Assembly: GCA_020638365.1 (NCBI GenBank)
Contig: JACKIQ010000003.1
Span: 1-64,000 of the forward strand
Reading direction: 5' to 3'
DNA from: Rhodospirillales bacterium
GTDB lineage: Bacteria > Pseudomonadota > Alphaproteobacteria > Micavibrionales > Micavibrionaceae
Length of the DNA: 64,000 nucleotides
In this document: positions 1-8,464 of the stretch, piece by piece
Position numbering within the stretch: position 1 is the stretch's first letter
Layout of the letters: each line of letters starts with the position of its first letter
The notes under the pieces: generated by a model
The model's input: the letters and a program-made list of their open reading frames with translations, nothing else
Database searches by the model: none
Told to the model about the DNA's origin: nothing
Program-made: the position numbers and the translations under genes

Positions 1-2
1 CC

Positions 3-995
3 GCTCTTTATGATTATTACGCGGCGGAGAACGATTACGAGGCGGCGCGTCAATCGCTGGCGGCTCAGACGGCAAAAGCCTATTTCCATGCCATTGCCAC
101 CGACAAGATTCTGGCTCTGGCCCAAGCTTTCGAAAAAAACCTGCTGGAAACGCTTGATGTTACGCAGGCTTTTTACGATCAGGGGCTTATTTCGCTTTTG
201 GATGTTCATCTTGTGAAAACCGACCTCGCGCGAGCGCGGGAATCCATCCGCAATGCGGAAAGCGCCCATTTAAGCGCCTTGCGCGCCCTTGAGGTGCTGG
301 CAGGACGTTATCCGGAGGCGAATATCAGCCACGGTACACTTTTCCCCGCCCTGCCCGATCCGGTGCCGGCGGGATTGCCCGCAGCGCTTCTGGAACGGCG
401 CCCCGATCTGGTTGCGGCGGAAAGGCGTGTCCGTGCGGCGTTCGAGCGGCGCAAGCAGGCGGTAACGGCCATGCTGCCTAAAATTTCCCTGAGCGGGACG
501 TTCGGCGGCAGCAGCGAGGAATTGCGAACCCTGGCCAATCCGGAAAATCTTTTGTGGTCACTGGCTGGAAACCTGCTGGTCCCAATCTTCAACGCCGGAG
601 CTTTGCAAGCCGATGTCGATATCCGTACCGCCGAGCAGGAAGCCGCCGGGGCAGCGTATAATCAGGCCGCCTTAAACGCGTTTTCTGAGGTCGAAACGGC
701 TCTGTCCAACGAACGGCTATTCAGGGAGCGGGAAAAAGACCTGGATGACGCTTACGAGAACGCGAAAAAGGCCCAGGATATCGCCAACGCAAATTTTATA
801 GCCGGTGAGACGGATCTCCTTGATCTCCTGCAGATCAAGCGCAGCACGATATCGGTCGAGATCGACCGTATCCGCGCACAGCAGGAGTTGCTGGAGCAGC
901 GGGTGAATCTTCACTTAAGTCTTGGCGGGCGGATTTTACGCGAAGGGACTTTTTCACCTGCGCACTACGAAAGCACTCCGAGCGCTTCGAAATGA
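3..995 (+). CDS. TolC/NodT-family outer membrane efflux protein (5' truncated)
   Basis: The reading frame is already open at base 3 and runs to a TGA at 993-995, so only the C-terminal ~330 residues are present. The protein is rich in Ala, Glu and Leu with long helical stretches typical of the periplasmic coiled coils of TolC-type channels. It contains the family pattern ERRPDLVAAERRVRAA, a strand-like segment (ISLSGTFGG), then LVPIFNAGA followed by a second helical hairpin ending in SLGG. This layout is that of NodT-type outer membrane factors of RND or ABC exporters. The rest of its operon is outside the window. It could serve type I export of the RTX proteins nearby, but NodT-type members more often pair with RND pumps, so that link is speculative. 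The family call is firm; the substrate is unknown. Confidence 0.85.
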   Translation, partial: ALYDYYAAENDYEAARQSLAAQTAKAYFHAIATDKILALAQAFEKNLLETLDVTQAFYDQGLISLLDVHLVKTDLARARESIRNAESAHLSALRALEVLAGRYPEANISHGTLFPALPDPVPAGLPAALLERRPDLVAAERRVRAAFERRKQAVTAMLPKISLSGTFGGSSEELRTLANPENLLWSLAGNLLVPIFNAGALQADVDIRTAEQEAAGAAYNQAALNAFSEVETALSNERLFREREKDLDDAYENAKKAQDIANANFIAGETDLLDLLQIKRSTISVEIDRIRAQQELLEQRVNLHLSLGGRILREGTFSPAHYESTPSASK

Positions 996-1049
996 AAAAA
1001 CCCGGATGTTTTCCAGGTTTAATCCTGAATTTACGTTTTCAGGGCAGGG

Positions 1050-2555
1050 TCAGCCCGCGCTATCGACGGCTTCTTCGGGGGGCAGATCGCCAACGATCAG
1101 TTCCGCGGACGGGCCGGGCTTGAACGTATGCGCAGGGCCGTTTTTCACGGCCTGGGCAAACAGAACCTTAACCGCGTTGTCGAAGGGGCCGCTGAACATG
1201 ATGCTGCTGTTCAGTTTGAAGTCTTCCTGCGCATTCCATGTCAGAGTTACGTTGGCCTGACTTGCCCATGCATCTAGCGTTTCTCGCAGGCTGGAACCGC
1301 GCTTGGCTTCCCAGATGCGGGGCTGGCCAAGCTGCTGCTCGTCGGCCTTGGCCGAGGCGGGCTTAATATCGGCCTTCTCCAGCGCTTCTTCAGACGGCGG
1401 AGACGCTTCCGCCTCTGGCGCCTTCGCCAGTTTTGTCAAATCTTTCGCCGGGCGTTTTTCGACGCTTTTATGCGCGGACTCAAGAGGTTTTGCCTCACCG
1501 GGATCGAGAATAACCTTGCGATTTGATGAACTGATTTTCGTGACTTCCGGCTTTTCGGCTATCTCGGCCGCCTTAGCCTGCATTACAGGTGCTTCAGCTT
1601 TCTGCTCCTGATTTTCTGCGGGAGCAACCAGAGCCTGTTTCTGCTCTTCGGATTCCTGCTTTTCCAACGGAGGAAGAGGTTCCATCTGTTCTTCCATCGG
1701 CGGCTCAGGAGCGGCCTGATCTTCAAGATTTGGAACGGGTTCGCCTAAATTTACCGCCGCGGGCGTTTGAGCATTAAGAATTTTTATAACGTTTCCTTCG
1801 ATTTGCGTCCGCAATTTCAAAGGCGAGATCATATCGTTCAAGACCTGGTTCCATGGCTTTCCGCCCTCCCAGGAAACAAGATGTCCAGGGTTTACGCCTT
1901 TTCCGAAGGAATAGGCATATCGCGGCGGGACGACCTGCTGCAAGGCCAAAGCCAAAGGCATGTCCGAGCCAAAACCCTCGACCACTTCAAATTCCGTCCT
2001 GTTCCACATTATTTCCTCAGCCTGCGGCATGGCGGCGGCTTCTACCGGTGGCGTGGCCTGCCCGCTTTCCAGAGGGTAAGGATTGATGTTAACGCCTGCG
2101 GGGGGGGTTGGGGCTGGCTCCTCCACAGAGGATTTCGACATTATAGCATCTTCACCCTGATGTCCTTCCGTCAAGGGAAAAGGTTCGGGCGTGGGGGTTT
2201 GCATCGATGTGTCCGGGCTTATCGGAGCGCTCATGACCGCTCCCTCTTCCAGAGGGGGTTTATCTTCCTGCGGGCGCTTCATCTCTATAACGTGCAGCTT
2301 TCCTGCCTGCTCATCCTGCGACTGAGAGGGTTCGCTTACAGGAGGAAGCGGCTGCATATCCTCAATTTCAGGAAGCGCATCAGAATCCATCGGCGGGGGG
2401 ACAGGCTGGGGCTCAGGAATAGGGACAGGAGCGGCCTTTTCCGGAGGCGTCCACTCAAATCCTGCAAGAGCCGGGGTACTGATAACAGCGCCTAGTGAAC
2501 AAGCCATAACAGCCAAGCTGGCGGAGGACAAAAAGCTTCTTTTCCTGATGAGCAT
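1050..2555 (-). CDS. Exported Pro/Glu-rich protein with TcpQ-like C-terminal domain, T4BSS locus
   Basis: A 501-residue protein with a signal peptide (about residues 1-31, ending STPALA). A long low-complexity linker rich in Pro, Glu and Met follows. A first folded segment (about residues 195-260: DMPLALALQQVVPPRYAYSF, later WNQVLNDMISPL) resembles the STN/secretin-N type fold that evaluates localized periplasmic interactions. A second Pro/Glu/Lys-rich linker leads to a C-terminal module (about 415-490: WEAKRGSSLRETLDAWASQA, TLTWNAQEDFKLNS) that looks like the TcpQ/PilL domain of type IV pilus and IncI conjugation loci. It lies 218 bases downstream of icmT in the same direction. I infer a periplasmic protein that contacts the DotD/DotH outer-membrane ring. 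The domain calls are from pattern recognition only. Confidence 0.7.
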   Translation of the reverse strand: MLIRKRSFLSSASLAVMACSLGAVISTPALAGFEWTPPEKAAPVPIPEPQPVPPPMDSDALPEIEDMQPLPPVSEPSQSQDEQAGKLHVIEMKRPQEDKPPLEEGAVMSAPISPDTSMQTPTPEPFPLTEGHQGEDAIMSKSSVEEPAPTPPAGVNINPYPLESGQATPPVEAAAMPQAEEIMWNRTEFEVVEGFGSDMPLALALQQVVPPRYAYSFGKGVNPGHLVSWEGGKPWNQVLNDMISPLKLRTQIEGNVIKILNAQTPAAVNLGEPVPNLEDQAAPEPPMEEQMEPLPPLEKQESEEQKQALVAPAENQEQKAEAPVMQAKAAEIAEKPEVTKISSSNRKVILDPGEAKPLESAHKSVEKRPAKDLTKLAKAPEAEASPPSEEALEKADIKPASAKADEQQLGQPRIWEAKRGSSLRETLDAWASQANVTLTWNAQEDFKLNSSIMFSGPFDNAVKVLFAQAVKNGPAHTFKPGPSAELIVGDLPPEEAVDSAG

Positions 2556-2773
2556 GTGTTCATTCCCAAAGTAGTCAATATGAAATCCCGCGCGACACAG
2601 AGCGTATATTGCCTAATGTGCGAGCCAAGTTATCAGAGAATATCGCTAAATGTTTGAAAAAACAAGCTTCAAGACGCAAGCATTTATCCCGGATTTGAGT
2701 AGGCGTATTTGCTTCGTTTCTATAAAACGGAAGTCTTTTTATTCAACGTTTTAGCAGAATTAAGCTGCGGACC

Positions 2774-3073
2774 TTATCCCCAGTCTATGAAGTGGTGGCG
2801 CTGCGAGGACAGGTGGCCCGGTCTCTCGCGGCCGATCAGCCAGCCTCTGAATGCCCTTATAGCCGAAGGAAAAGCCAAGCCCTTGTTTTCCAGAAAACGG
2901 AAGACGTAGAAAACCATAAAAGAAATTATAATCGTCGACCAACGCAGATAGAGAAGCCAGACGGGGATAAGGAACGCAACGCGGCCGTCAAAGCTCATAA
3001 ACCGGATCGTGCGCATACTGTCACGCCAGTGCCAATTCATCTTGGCTTCAAGGTTTTCTAGTTCTTTTACCAT
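2774..3073 (-). CDS. icmT: Type IVB secretion protein IcmT/DotK-neighbour (TraK-like), IcmT
   Basis: A 99-residue protein, close to the ~86 residues of Legionella IcmT. The N-terminus carries the family signature (MNWHWRDSMRTIRFMSFDGR), followed by two adjacent hydrophobic segments (VAFLIPVWLLYLRW and TIIISFMVFYVFRFL) and a basic tail with IRAFRGWLIGRERPGH. IcmT is a small inner-membrane protein of Dot/Icm systems; its IncI plasmid counterpart TraK lies directly downstream of the DotB homologue TraJ, exactly the arrangement here (dotD-dotC-dotB-icmT). An internal ATG at residue 12 could be the real start and would match the Legionella length better; the longer start is kept because both are in frame and neither ribosome site is decisive. 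Confidence 0.85.
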   Translation of the reverse strand: MVKELENLEAKMNWHWRDSMRTIRFMSFDGRVAFLIPVWLLYLRWSTIIISFMVFYVFRFLENKGLAFPSAIRAFRGWLIGRERPGHLSSQRHHFIDWG

Positions 3074-3157
3074 CTCGCGCTTTCGCTACTTACCAATTCT
3101 GGGCCAGTTTACTAAAAAAAAGATAAAACAAAAACCTTAAAATACCGTTCGCGCCTC

Positions 3158-4318
3158 TTAGCCAGCGCCCGTACTGGAAGAGAGAAGGAGATAGGAGCGG
3201 CGGTCAATCAGACCGTCCTCAAAGGCTGCTTCCGCTGACTTCTGCATGCTGCGGCCAAATTGCGGCAACATCCTCTGAATTTCGTTCGGCCATTTCGTAA
3301 AGTGCATATCCATCAGTTTTTCGCGAACATCATCCGGAAACTGCATCCATTCGCGAACCCCGCAACGACCTCCCCCTACCCGGGGCACAAGGGCTTGCGT
3401 TACGATCAAACGAAGCGTTTCCATCAGGGCGACAGCCCGTTCCTCGCGCTCGCTGATGTCATAGGTCGAGAGCATACGGGAAACGGTGTTTGCTACACCC
3501 AGCGTGTGTGTGGTCGTATAGACCGCGTGACCGGTCTGCGCCGCCTCAATCGCTGCGCTGATTGTTTCACGGTCCCTGGCCTCCCCGACGAGGATGACTT
3601 CCGGTTTACGTCGCAAGGCATTCCGTATTCCATGAGAAAAGCTGGGAAGGTGTCGCGGTATTTCCGTCTGTGAAACGAGTGAGCGCGGGCTGTTAATGCT
3701 GTCATAAACATATTCAATAGGCGCTTCGTAGGTCAGCATCTTGCCGCAGCCTTTGGGTCGTTCCAAAAGCATGCGGTTGCCGGCGGCCAGAAGCGTGGTC
3801 TTACCGGAACCGGTCGGGCCTGTGATCACAACGACTCCCTGACGCGGCGCCCATGCCGCAATAATTTCCTTCTCTATATTAAGGTCTTTCATTGTCGGCG
3901 GCTCGCTGGGCAGGGAACGCATGGTAATCTGCGCCGCATCACGTCCGCGGGAAAGAACAGCGGTAATGTTTACCCGGAAGCGGATCCGGGTGTAACGGTC
4001 CGGGCGGATTTCGTAAGATACGTCCAGATCTTTCGCCGAAGCAAGACGGGCGCGCGCCTCTGGGCCGTAGAGTTTCTGAAGGAAGACGCCCATGTCGGCG
4101 GCGTCAACTTCGCGAAAGGTCGCCGGGTAAAGAACACCGTGAATTTCGTTGTAAACAGGGCGGTCATTCTGGATCGTGATATCGGATGAGTTTTGTTTTA
4201 CGCACCACAGAAGAAATCTGTCGACATCCTCCTCCGAGAACCGGTTGGGTTCGTCGGGCCAGGTCTGGGCAAAACTATCTTCCTTCTTGAGGAGACTTAC
4301 CGGTTTGCGGGCTTCCAC
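3158..4318 (-). CDS. dotB: Dot/Icm secretion ATPase DotB
   Basis: A 386-residue cytoplasmic AAA ATPase of the PilT/VirB11 group. The Walker A motif GPTGSGKTTLL is near residue 165, a VirB11/PilT-type Asp box lies before it, and the Walker B-like VILVGEARD is near residue 239, followed by the His box AAQTGHAVYTTTHT typical of PilT-like ATPases. The N-terminal domain (DRFLLWCVKQNSSDITIQ) is the DotB type. DotB binds as a hexamer under the DotO ring and energises substrate transfer. Its start codon overlaps the end of dotC by 22 bases, indicating translational coupling, and icmT follows after 84 bases. Length agrees with Legionella DotB (~377). PilT of a type IV pilus is the alternative, but the dotD-dotC-dotB-icmT context excludes it. 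Confidence 0.95.
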   Translation of the reverse strand: MEARKPVSLLKKEDSFAQTWPDEPNRFSEEDVDRFLLWCVKQNSSDITIQNDRPVYNEIHGVLYPATFREVDAADMGVFLQKLYGPEARARLASAKDLDVSYEIRPDRYTRIRFRVNITAVLSRGRDAAQITMRSLPSEPPTMKDLNIEKEIIAAWAPRQGVVVITGPTGSGKTTLLAAGNRMLLERPKGCGKMLTYEAPIEYVYDSINSPRSLVSQTEIPRHLPSFSHGIRNALRRKPEVILVGEARDRETISAAIEAAQTGHAVYTTTHTLGVANTVSRMLSTYDISEREERAVALMETLRLIVTQALVPRVGGGRCGVREWMQFPDDVREKLMDMHFTKWPNEIQRMLPQFGRSMQKSAEAAFEDGLIDRRSYLLLSSSTGAG

Positions 4319-5163
4319 TGATCCGCTCCCGTTACAAATTCCGGTACTCCAGTGATTTGAACGGCACGATCGCCCACTCGCATTTCTTCACCGCCGCCTG
4401 TTACGCCGCGGTCAACCTGCAAAGCATAGGGCGGGGAAACCATGCCCTGAGCCAGAAGAAGCTTGTAGCGTACCATCCCCTCGAAATCGAGAGTCAGACG
4501 GCTTAAATCGTCCTTGAAAATTTCATCGGCCTGCTCGTACCCCATTTTCCAGCCTTTTCGCACATATTCTTCCCAGATATCGCGCTCGTCATCGTCCTGA
4601 GGCAGAAGCAATGCAGGAGGCGGGGTAACATCGCCCCATTCACGCTCAAGATATTGGCGCCAGTTGCGCGCGGCCGATACGATACGGGCGTTTTTAATAA
4701 TATTGTAAATCCTGTCAGAGACCGCCGCTTCCTGGCCGGAGAAATCCACGATCATCGCGTTCATCGCCTCGGTCACGATCGGAGGCTCTATCATGAAGCC
4801 CGAGGGAGCCGCTATAAGGAGTTTTTCAAAAGTGTAAACCTTATCGAGGTAACGCGAACGCTTTTCAAGATTCTTCCGGATTTCCCATGTTCTCTTGGCC
4901 AATCCTCCGCGGGCCCCAAAAGAAAGAGCCGCTTCCTTAAGGGCATCCAGACGAATGTCGATAGGAAGAGCGCTTTTATCGCTGTCCTCGTCTTCCGGGC
5001 TTTCGTATCCGAGCAGGATCTCAATGTCTACCGGCTCTTCGTCACTTTCGCTTAAAGGGGTTTCGTCATCCACCGGCAGAAGCGCATAAGCAGGAGCGGA
5101 AACATAGAGCATTCCGATCAGCAAAAGGGCAGCACAAGCGCCGATCTTGAGTTGTTTACGCAT
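4297..5163 (-). CDS. dotC: Type IVB secretion core protein DotC (no lipobox)
   Basis: A 288-residue exported protein. The N-terminus is a standard signal peptide (MRKQLKIGACAALLLIGMLY..., cleavage likely after APAYA), followed by an acidic segment. The body carries DotC-like features: ALSFGARGGLAKRTWEIRK, LIAAPSGFMIEPPIV, and a C-terminal half with WRQYLEREW and GWKMGYEQADEIFKDDLSRLT. DotC forms the outer-membrane disk with DotD and DotH. Legionella DotC is a lipoprotein, but here no Cys follows the hydrophobic stretch at the cleavage site, so this copy should be soluble in the periplasm or anchored only through partners. The gene lies 17 bases after dotD and overlaps dotB by 22 bases. Confidence 0.9.
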   Translation of the reverse strand: MRKQLKIGACAALLLIGMLYVSAPAYALLPVDDETPLSESDEEPVDIEILLGYESPEDEDSDKSALPIDIRLDALKEAALSFGARGGLAKRTWEIRKNLEKRSRYLDKVYTFEKLLIAAPSGFMIEPPIVTEAMNAMIVDFSGQEAAVSDRIYNIIKNARIVSAARNWRQYLEREWGDVTPPPALLLPQDDDERDIWEEYVRKGWKMGYEQADEIFKDDLSRLTLDFEGMVRYKLLLAQGMVSPPYALQVDRGVTGGGEEMRVGDRAVQITGVPEFVTGADQWKPANR

Positions 5164-5180
5164 CGGTCAATACCCTTTCC

Positions 5181-5696
5181 TTAGCCGCCGAGACCGGCAT
5201 TGGGAGCATAATAAATTTCAATCATCTTGCTTTTCGCATCGACCCTGACGTCTCCACGCATACCAAGCTGAAGGCCTATATCCCGAAGAGAGTCCACTAC
5301 GCGCCGGTTTTCAACATCCAAAGAAACAACGACAGGCGTGCTCGGGGTGTTGCCCAAGACAAGGAAGCCATACCCGGCACGATCAGCCAAGGTTTTTGCA
5401 ATCGGCTCAATCGGGCCAACCCAGTTCACTGTCACCGCTCTTGCGAGTTCCGGGGGAACATTATCAATCGGCGAAAGCGTAGTCGCCGGCGTTCTCGCCC
5501 GCTCCACAGCGGCCAGCGTTTCAAGGGCGGTCGACGCGCGGTCAGCGGATTCGGCCAGCATGGCCGTTACACTATCCGGGGAAGCGACAAGTTGCGGGCT
5601 ACCACCACTAAAGGAGGCGTCATTCGGAGAAGCAGAACAACCCGTAACGAAAGCCAGACTGAACAAGAGCGGGAGAAAGAGCTGTTTACGTGACAT
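5181..5696 (-). CDS. dotD: Type IVB secretion lipoprotein DotD
   Basis: A 171-residue lipoprotein with a type II signal peptide and lipobox (LAFVTGC, Cys about residue 20). The C-terminal half (VTVNWVGPIEPIAKTLADRA, GYGFLVLGN, VVSLDVENRRVVDSLRDIGL) is the secretin-N0-like fold known for DotD. DotD sits in the outer-membrane ring and helps DotC place DotH. Length matches Legionella DotD (~163 residues). It is the first gene of the dotD-dotC-dotB cluster, whose order equals traH-traI-traJ of IncI plasmids. The 197 bases upstream (5697-5893) carry no gene and presumably hold its promoter. Confidence 0.92.
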   Translation of the reverse strand: MSRKQLFLPLLFSLAFVTGCSASPNDASFSGGSPQLVASPDSVTAMLAESADRASTALETLAAVERARTPATTLSPIDNVPPELARAVTVNWVGPIEPIAKTLADRAGYGFLVLGNTPSTPVVVSLDVENRRVVDSLRDIGLQLGMRGDVRVDAKSKMIEIYYAPNAGLGG

Positions 5697-5893
5697 AAGT
5701 TATAAACCCTAATAAGACACTTTAGTCTATTGGAAATACTAGACAAAATATTACTCCAAATCAAGAATAACTACAGTCTCCGAGAAAGACAAGCCGTGTT
5801 TTCATATCGCGCCCAGACTATCTCCAGCTTTTTTTAAAAAAACGGCAGTTTTCCGGGGCTTAAGGTTCAATATAAGACGGTAAAAATATTTGC

Positions 5894-6304
5894 TCAGTTG
5901 CTTTTTAAAAGGCTATTTTCTCTCAGAATGTTCAGGACTCGGTCCTGATATTTGTGCCCGAAAGACGGCGTGCGCGAGTGGTAATAGGATAATGCTTTGG
6001 CGAGACTTTGCGTTTCGCTTAAGTGATTCCTCAGGATCCATGCCGCAACACTCATGTTCGTACAGGCATTATCGCGTATAGCCGCACGTGCGCGGCGTTC
6101 GCTCACGCCCCATTTTTTTGCGACGACGGGAACCCAGAGCGTGTTAATCTGCATCGGGCCCAGATCATGCGTCCCGTTTTCATTTCCCACTTCCTGGCCG
6201 ACACGACCGCCTTCCGCCTTATATATGCCTGCGAGCAGCACTGGCGGGACATTGTAGGTCTGAGAGGCCAGTAACAGGCATGTGACTAGTGTTTTTGCTG
6301 CCAT
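5894..6304 (-). CDS. Lytic transglycosylase (SLT fold), T4BSS-associated
   Basis: A 136-residue single-domain protein of the soluble lytic transglycosylase fold. It shows the catalytic-Glu motif (LLAGIYKAEGGRVG), the NGTHDLGPMQINTLW block and the C-terminal ALSYYHSRTP block with the conserved Tyr pair, as in TrbN/VirB1-like enzymes of type IV secretion loci. Such enzymes cut peptidoglycan locally so the apparatus can cross the wall. I see no separate signal peptide: the hydrophobic start (TLVTCLLLASQTY) is the first helix of the domain, so the export route is unclear. It lies upstream of dotD in the same direction, with 101 bases to the preceding gene. Confidence 0.88.
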   Translation of the reverse strand: MAAKTLVTCLLLASQTYNVPPVLLAGIYKAEGGRVGQEVGNENGTHDLGPMQINTLWVPVVAKKWGVSERRARAAIRDNACTNMSVAAWILRNHLSETQSLAKALSYYHSRTPSFGHKYQDRVLNILRENSLLKSN

Positions 6305-6405
6305 TTTTCTTTTTCCTCAGGGTTTTTTCTATACACTCAAAACCAAGAATTTTATAAGTACGAAACGATGCGTCATTTTATTTTTTTTTCTTTCTGAAGC
6401 CGCCT

Positions 6406-7347
6406 TTATGAAGCCGCCCTAGCGGCTTCTTCCTTTTCGCCCTTCTCTTCTTCACCGGCCACTTGCGGCAAGGGGTCTGACTTTTCCCAGAGCTTTTCGC
6501 TGTCTTCCGTCCGCGGTTCCTGTTTCCCCTGATCCTCCTGTTCTTTCTTCTTTACAGCGAGAAAGGTTTCGGCCAGCGTTTCCAGCATCGCCGCACGCAA
6601 TTCAAAGGCCGACCAAATCGACTCCATTCCTTTTGCGTCCCCGTTTGCGTGACCTGGAGCGGAGCGCTCGCCCGGCTTAGTCATGGTTTTGGTTTTCGTG
6701 TTGTGGCAATCCGCATAAAGAGCCGCCAACATCCTTACGAAAACGAGGTCGACGATCTTCGCTTCATCAGCATCCAGTTCCCGTCCCAAGAGGCGTTCAC
6801 GCAGCGCCGCAGCATAAGCGCTCAACCTATCGGCAACTTCCCTTATCAGCCGGGCTTCGGGCTGGCCAAAGGAAAAGCCTGCTACAGCCTGCAAGACCGG
6901 CAGGAAGGCCGCAATCTGCTGGAGTTGAACCTGCTGCCCGTCCAGAAGCGCAAAATCCGCCGACAATGCCTGCAATCGCGCGATCGCCCATTCATCGGGC
7001 ACGTATTGCTCCGAGTAGGCAAGCACGGGCTCAAGAGCAGAAAGAATACGCTTCGCCTCGTTCTCTCCGGGAGTTTTCCCCGCCTTTTCTCTTTGGAGAG
7101 AAAGGGTTTGAGCGCCCAGGGCAGTCAAGGCGATGCGTAGCGATTTATTTTTTTCCTCGCCCGATGGAAGATCGAGAGCTTTTTCGATCTGGATGCCGTA
7201 CTCCGTACTGCGCCGAAGAAGATCCGCCAGCAATCCCGATTCCTTTGCAATATCGCCCGACGCTTCTTCAGAAATCGTGAGCGAACGAAGAAGAGGCACA
7301 CCAATATTTTGAAGCATCAACAGCGATAATTCAGTACGCGGGCGCAT
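6406..7347 (-). CDS. Hypothetical helical protein in the T4BSS block
   Basis: A 313-residue protein I do not recognise. It has no signal peptide and no clear membrane segment. The sequence is rich in Leu, Ala, Glu and Arg with long predicted helices (for example LLADLLRRSTEYGIQIEKAL and LIREVADRLSAYAAALRERL), and ends in a charged low-complexity tail (residues ~265-313, many Glu and Lys). Its place between the DsbC-like gene and the lytic transglycosylase, all leftward with dotDCB, suggests a cytoplasmic accessory factor of the system, in a position where other Dot/Icm loci hold chaperone-like genes. This role is inference from context only. Confidence 0.6.
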   Translation of the reverse strand: MRPRTELSLLMLQNIGVPLLRSLTISEEASGDIAKESGLLADLLRRSTEYGIQIEKALDLPSGEEKNKSLRIALTALGAQTLSLQREKAGKTPGENEAKRILSALEPVLAYSEQYVPDEWAIARLQALSADFALLDGQQVQLQQIAAFLPVLQAVAGFSFGQPEARLIREVADRLSAYAAALRERLLGRELDADEAKIVDLVFVRMLAALYADCHNTKTKTMTKPGERSAPGHANGDAKGMESIWSAFELRAAMLETLAETFLAVKKKEQEDQGKQEPRTEDSEKLWEKSDPLPQVAGEEEKGEKEEAARAAS

Positions 7348-7490
7348 TATTCTTTCCTTAGTTTCCTAATCTACCCCTTGAAGGCGTTATTCAAAACAGC
7401 GTTATTATTATAACGGTCGGCACCTTATCATCACAATAAAAGTTTGCCCCGGCTTTGAGGGAATGGGCAACAGAGTAGGCTGACGCCTAT

Positions 7491-8354
7491 TTAGCTGCGG
7501 GCGCCGAGATCGGCTATCAAGCTGTTCAATTCCTTGGGCTTGCCCTCGATGATCTTCACGCTCTGGTCCTTACCCCTATATATAAGGGTGGGCGTACCCG
7601 AGAGTTTCCAAACCTGCATGATCGACAGGTTGCGCTGCACGCCTTGCGTATTGATTTCGCGCTTGGCCGGAAGAGCATTGGTGTCGCCGTCAATATTCCG
7701 CCACCAGAGGGATACGGGATCAGGCGTAGCCAGAAGGAAAGCCGCCTGAGCCTCCGTTTCGGGACGGAATCCTACAGGCACAAGGCGTAACTGCACTTTT
7801 CCCTCCTCCAGAACAGGGCGCAAATCTTTCATCATTTCATGGCAATGCGGACATTGAGGGTCTACGAACGCATAGAATACTGGCGCACCGGCATTACCAA
7901 AGGCGATCCAGTTGCTATTTTCCACATCATAGAAAAACTGCTCGGAGGGGGTTTTCAGTTCAGGACGCGCACTTTGCGGGTTGGCAGCCGACGGGCTTTC
8001 CGGCGTGTCCGATGCCAGCCGATCCAGAAGATCGTCCCCCTGCCCGCGGAGTCGCTGGACCTGCTGAATTGTCAAAGCCTTTCCTTCCTTACTAAAAAGA
8101 AGGCCCGTGAGAAAAGCGCCGGTCGGCAAAACATAAAAATATTGCTCGACACCGCCCTTGATCACGATCCAACCCTCTATCCCTTCGTCGCGGCCTAGAA
8201 AACGGATCTGAGCGCCTTCATTGACCAGCGCTTTCAACGGATCGGGAATCGTCGGGAGAAGCGCGTCCTGTTCCTGAGCAAAGGATGCGGACGCGGACAG
8301 GCCGATCGCTATTGTCACAAATGTTAAAAAAAGACGCCTGGAATTCTTGGTCAT
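7491..8354 (-). CDS. DsbC/DsbG-like periplasmic thiol-disulfide isomerase
   Basis: A 287-residue exported protein. It has a signal peptide (about residues 1-26, ending ASASFA), an N-terminal dimerisation-like region, and a C-terminal thioredoxin-fold domain with the active site DPQCPHCHEM (CPHC) and a cis-proline loop SGTPTLIYRG. This is the DsbC/DsbG arrangement; IncI conjugation loci carry a comparable gene (TrbB). The likely role is isomerising disulfides in periplasmic parts of the system. Good candidates are the five Cys-containing exported paralogs at 18.3-25.7 kb. It is the most upstream gene of the leftward T4BSS block 1, followed after 143 bases by the unknown gene. Confidence 0.88.
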   Translation of the reverse strand: MTKNSRRLFLTFVTIAIGLSASASFAQEQDALLPTIPDPLKALVNEGAQIRFLGRDEGIEGWIVIKGGVEQYFYVLPTGAFLTGLLFSKEGKALTIQQVQRLRGQGDDLLDRLASDTPESPSAANPQSARPELKTPSEQFFYDVENSNWIAFGNAGAPVFYAFVDPQCPHCHEMMKDLRPVLEEGKVQLRLVPVGFRPETEAQAAFLLATPDPVSLWWRNIDGDTNALPAKREINTQGVQRNLSIMQVWKLSGTPTLIYRGKDQSVKIIEGKPKELNSLIADLGARS

Positions 8355-8464
8355 GCGGGGACTCCGTGCTGTTCGGTTGGTCGCTGTTCCTGTTCGGTGC
8401 CCATAAACATAGCGTTACGGGCGAACGAGTACAAATTGTTTCTTAAGGCGTGTTTTGCCTAATA

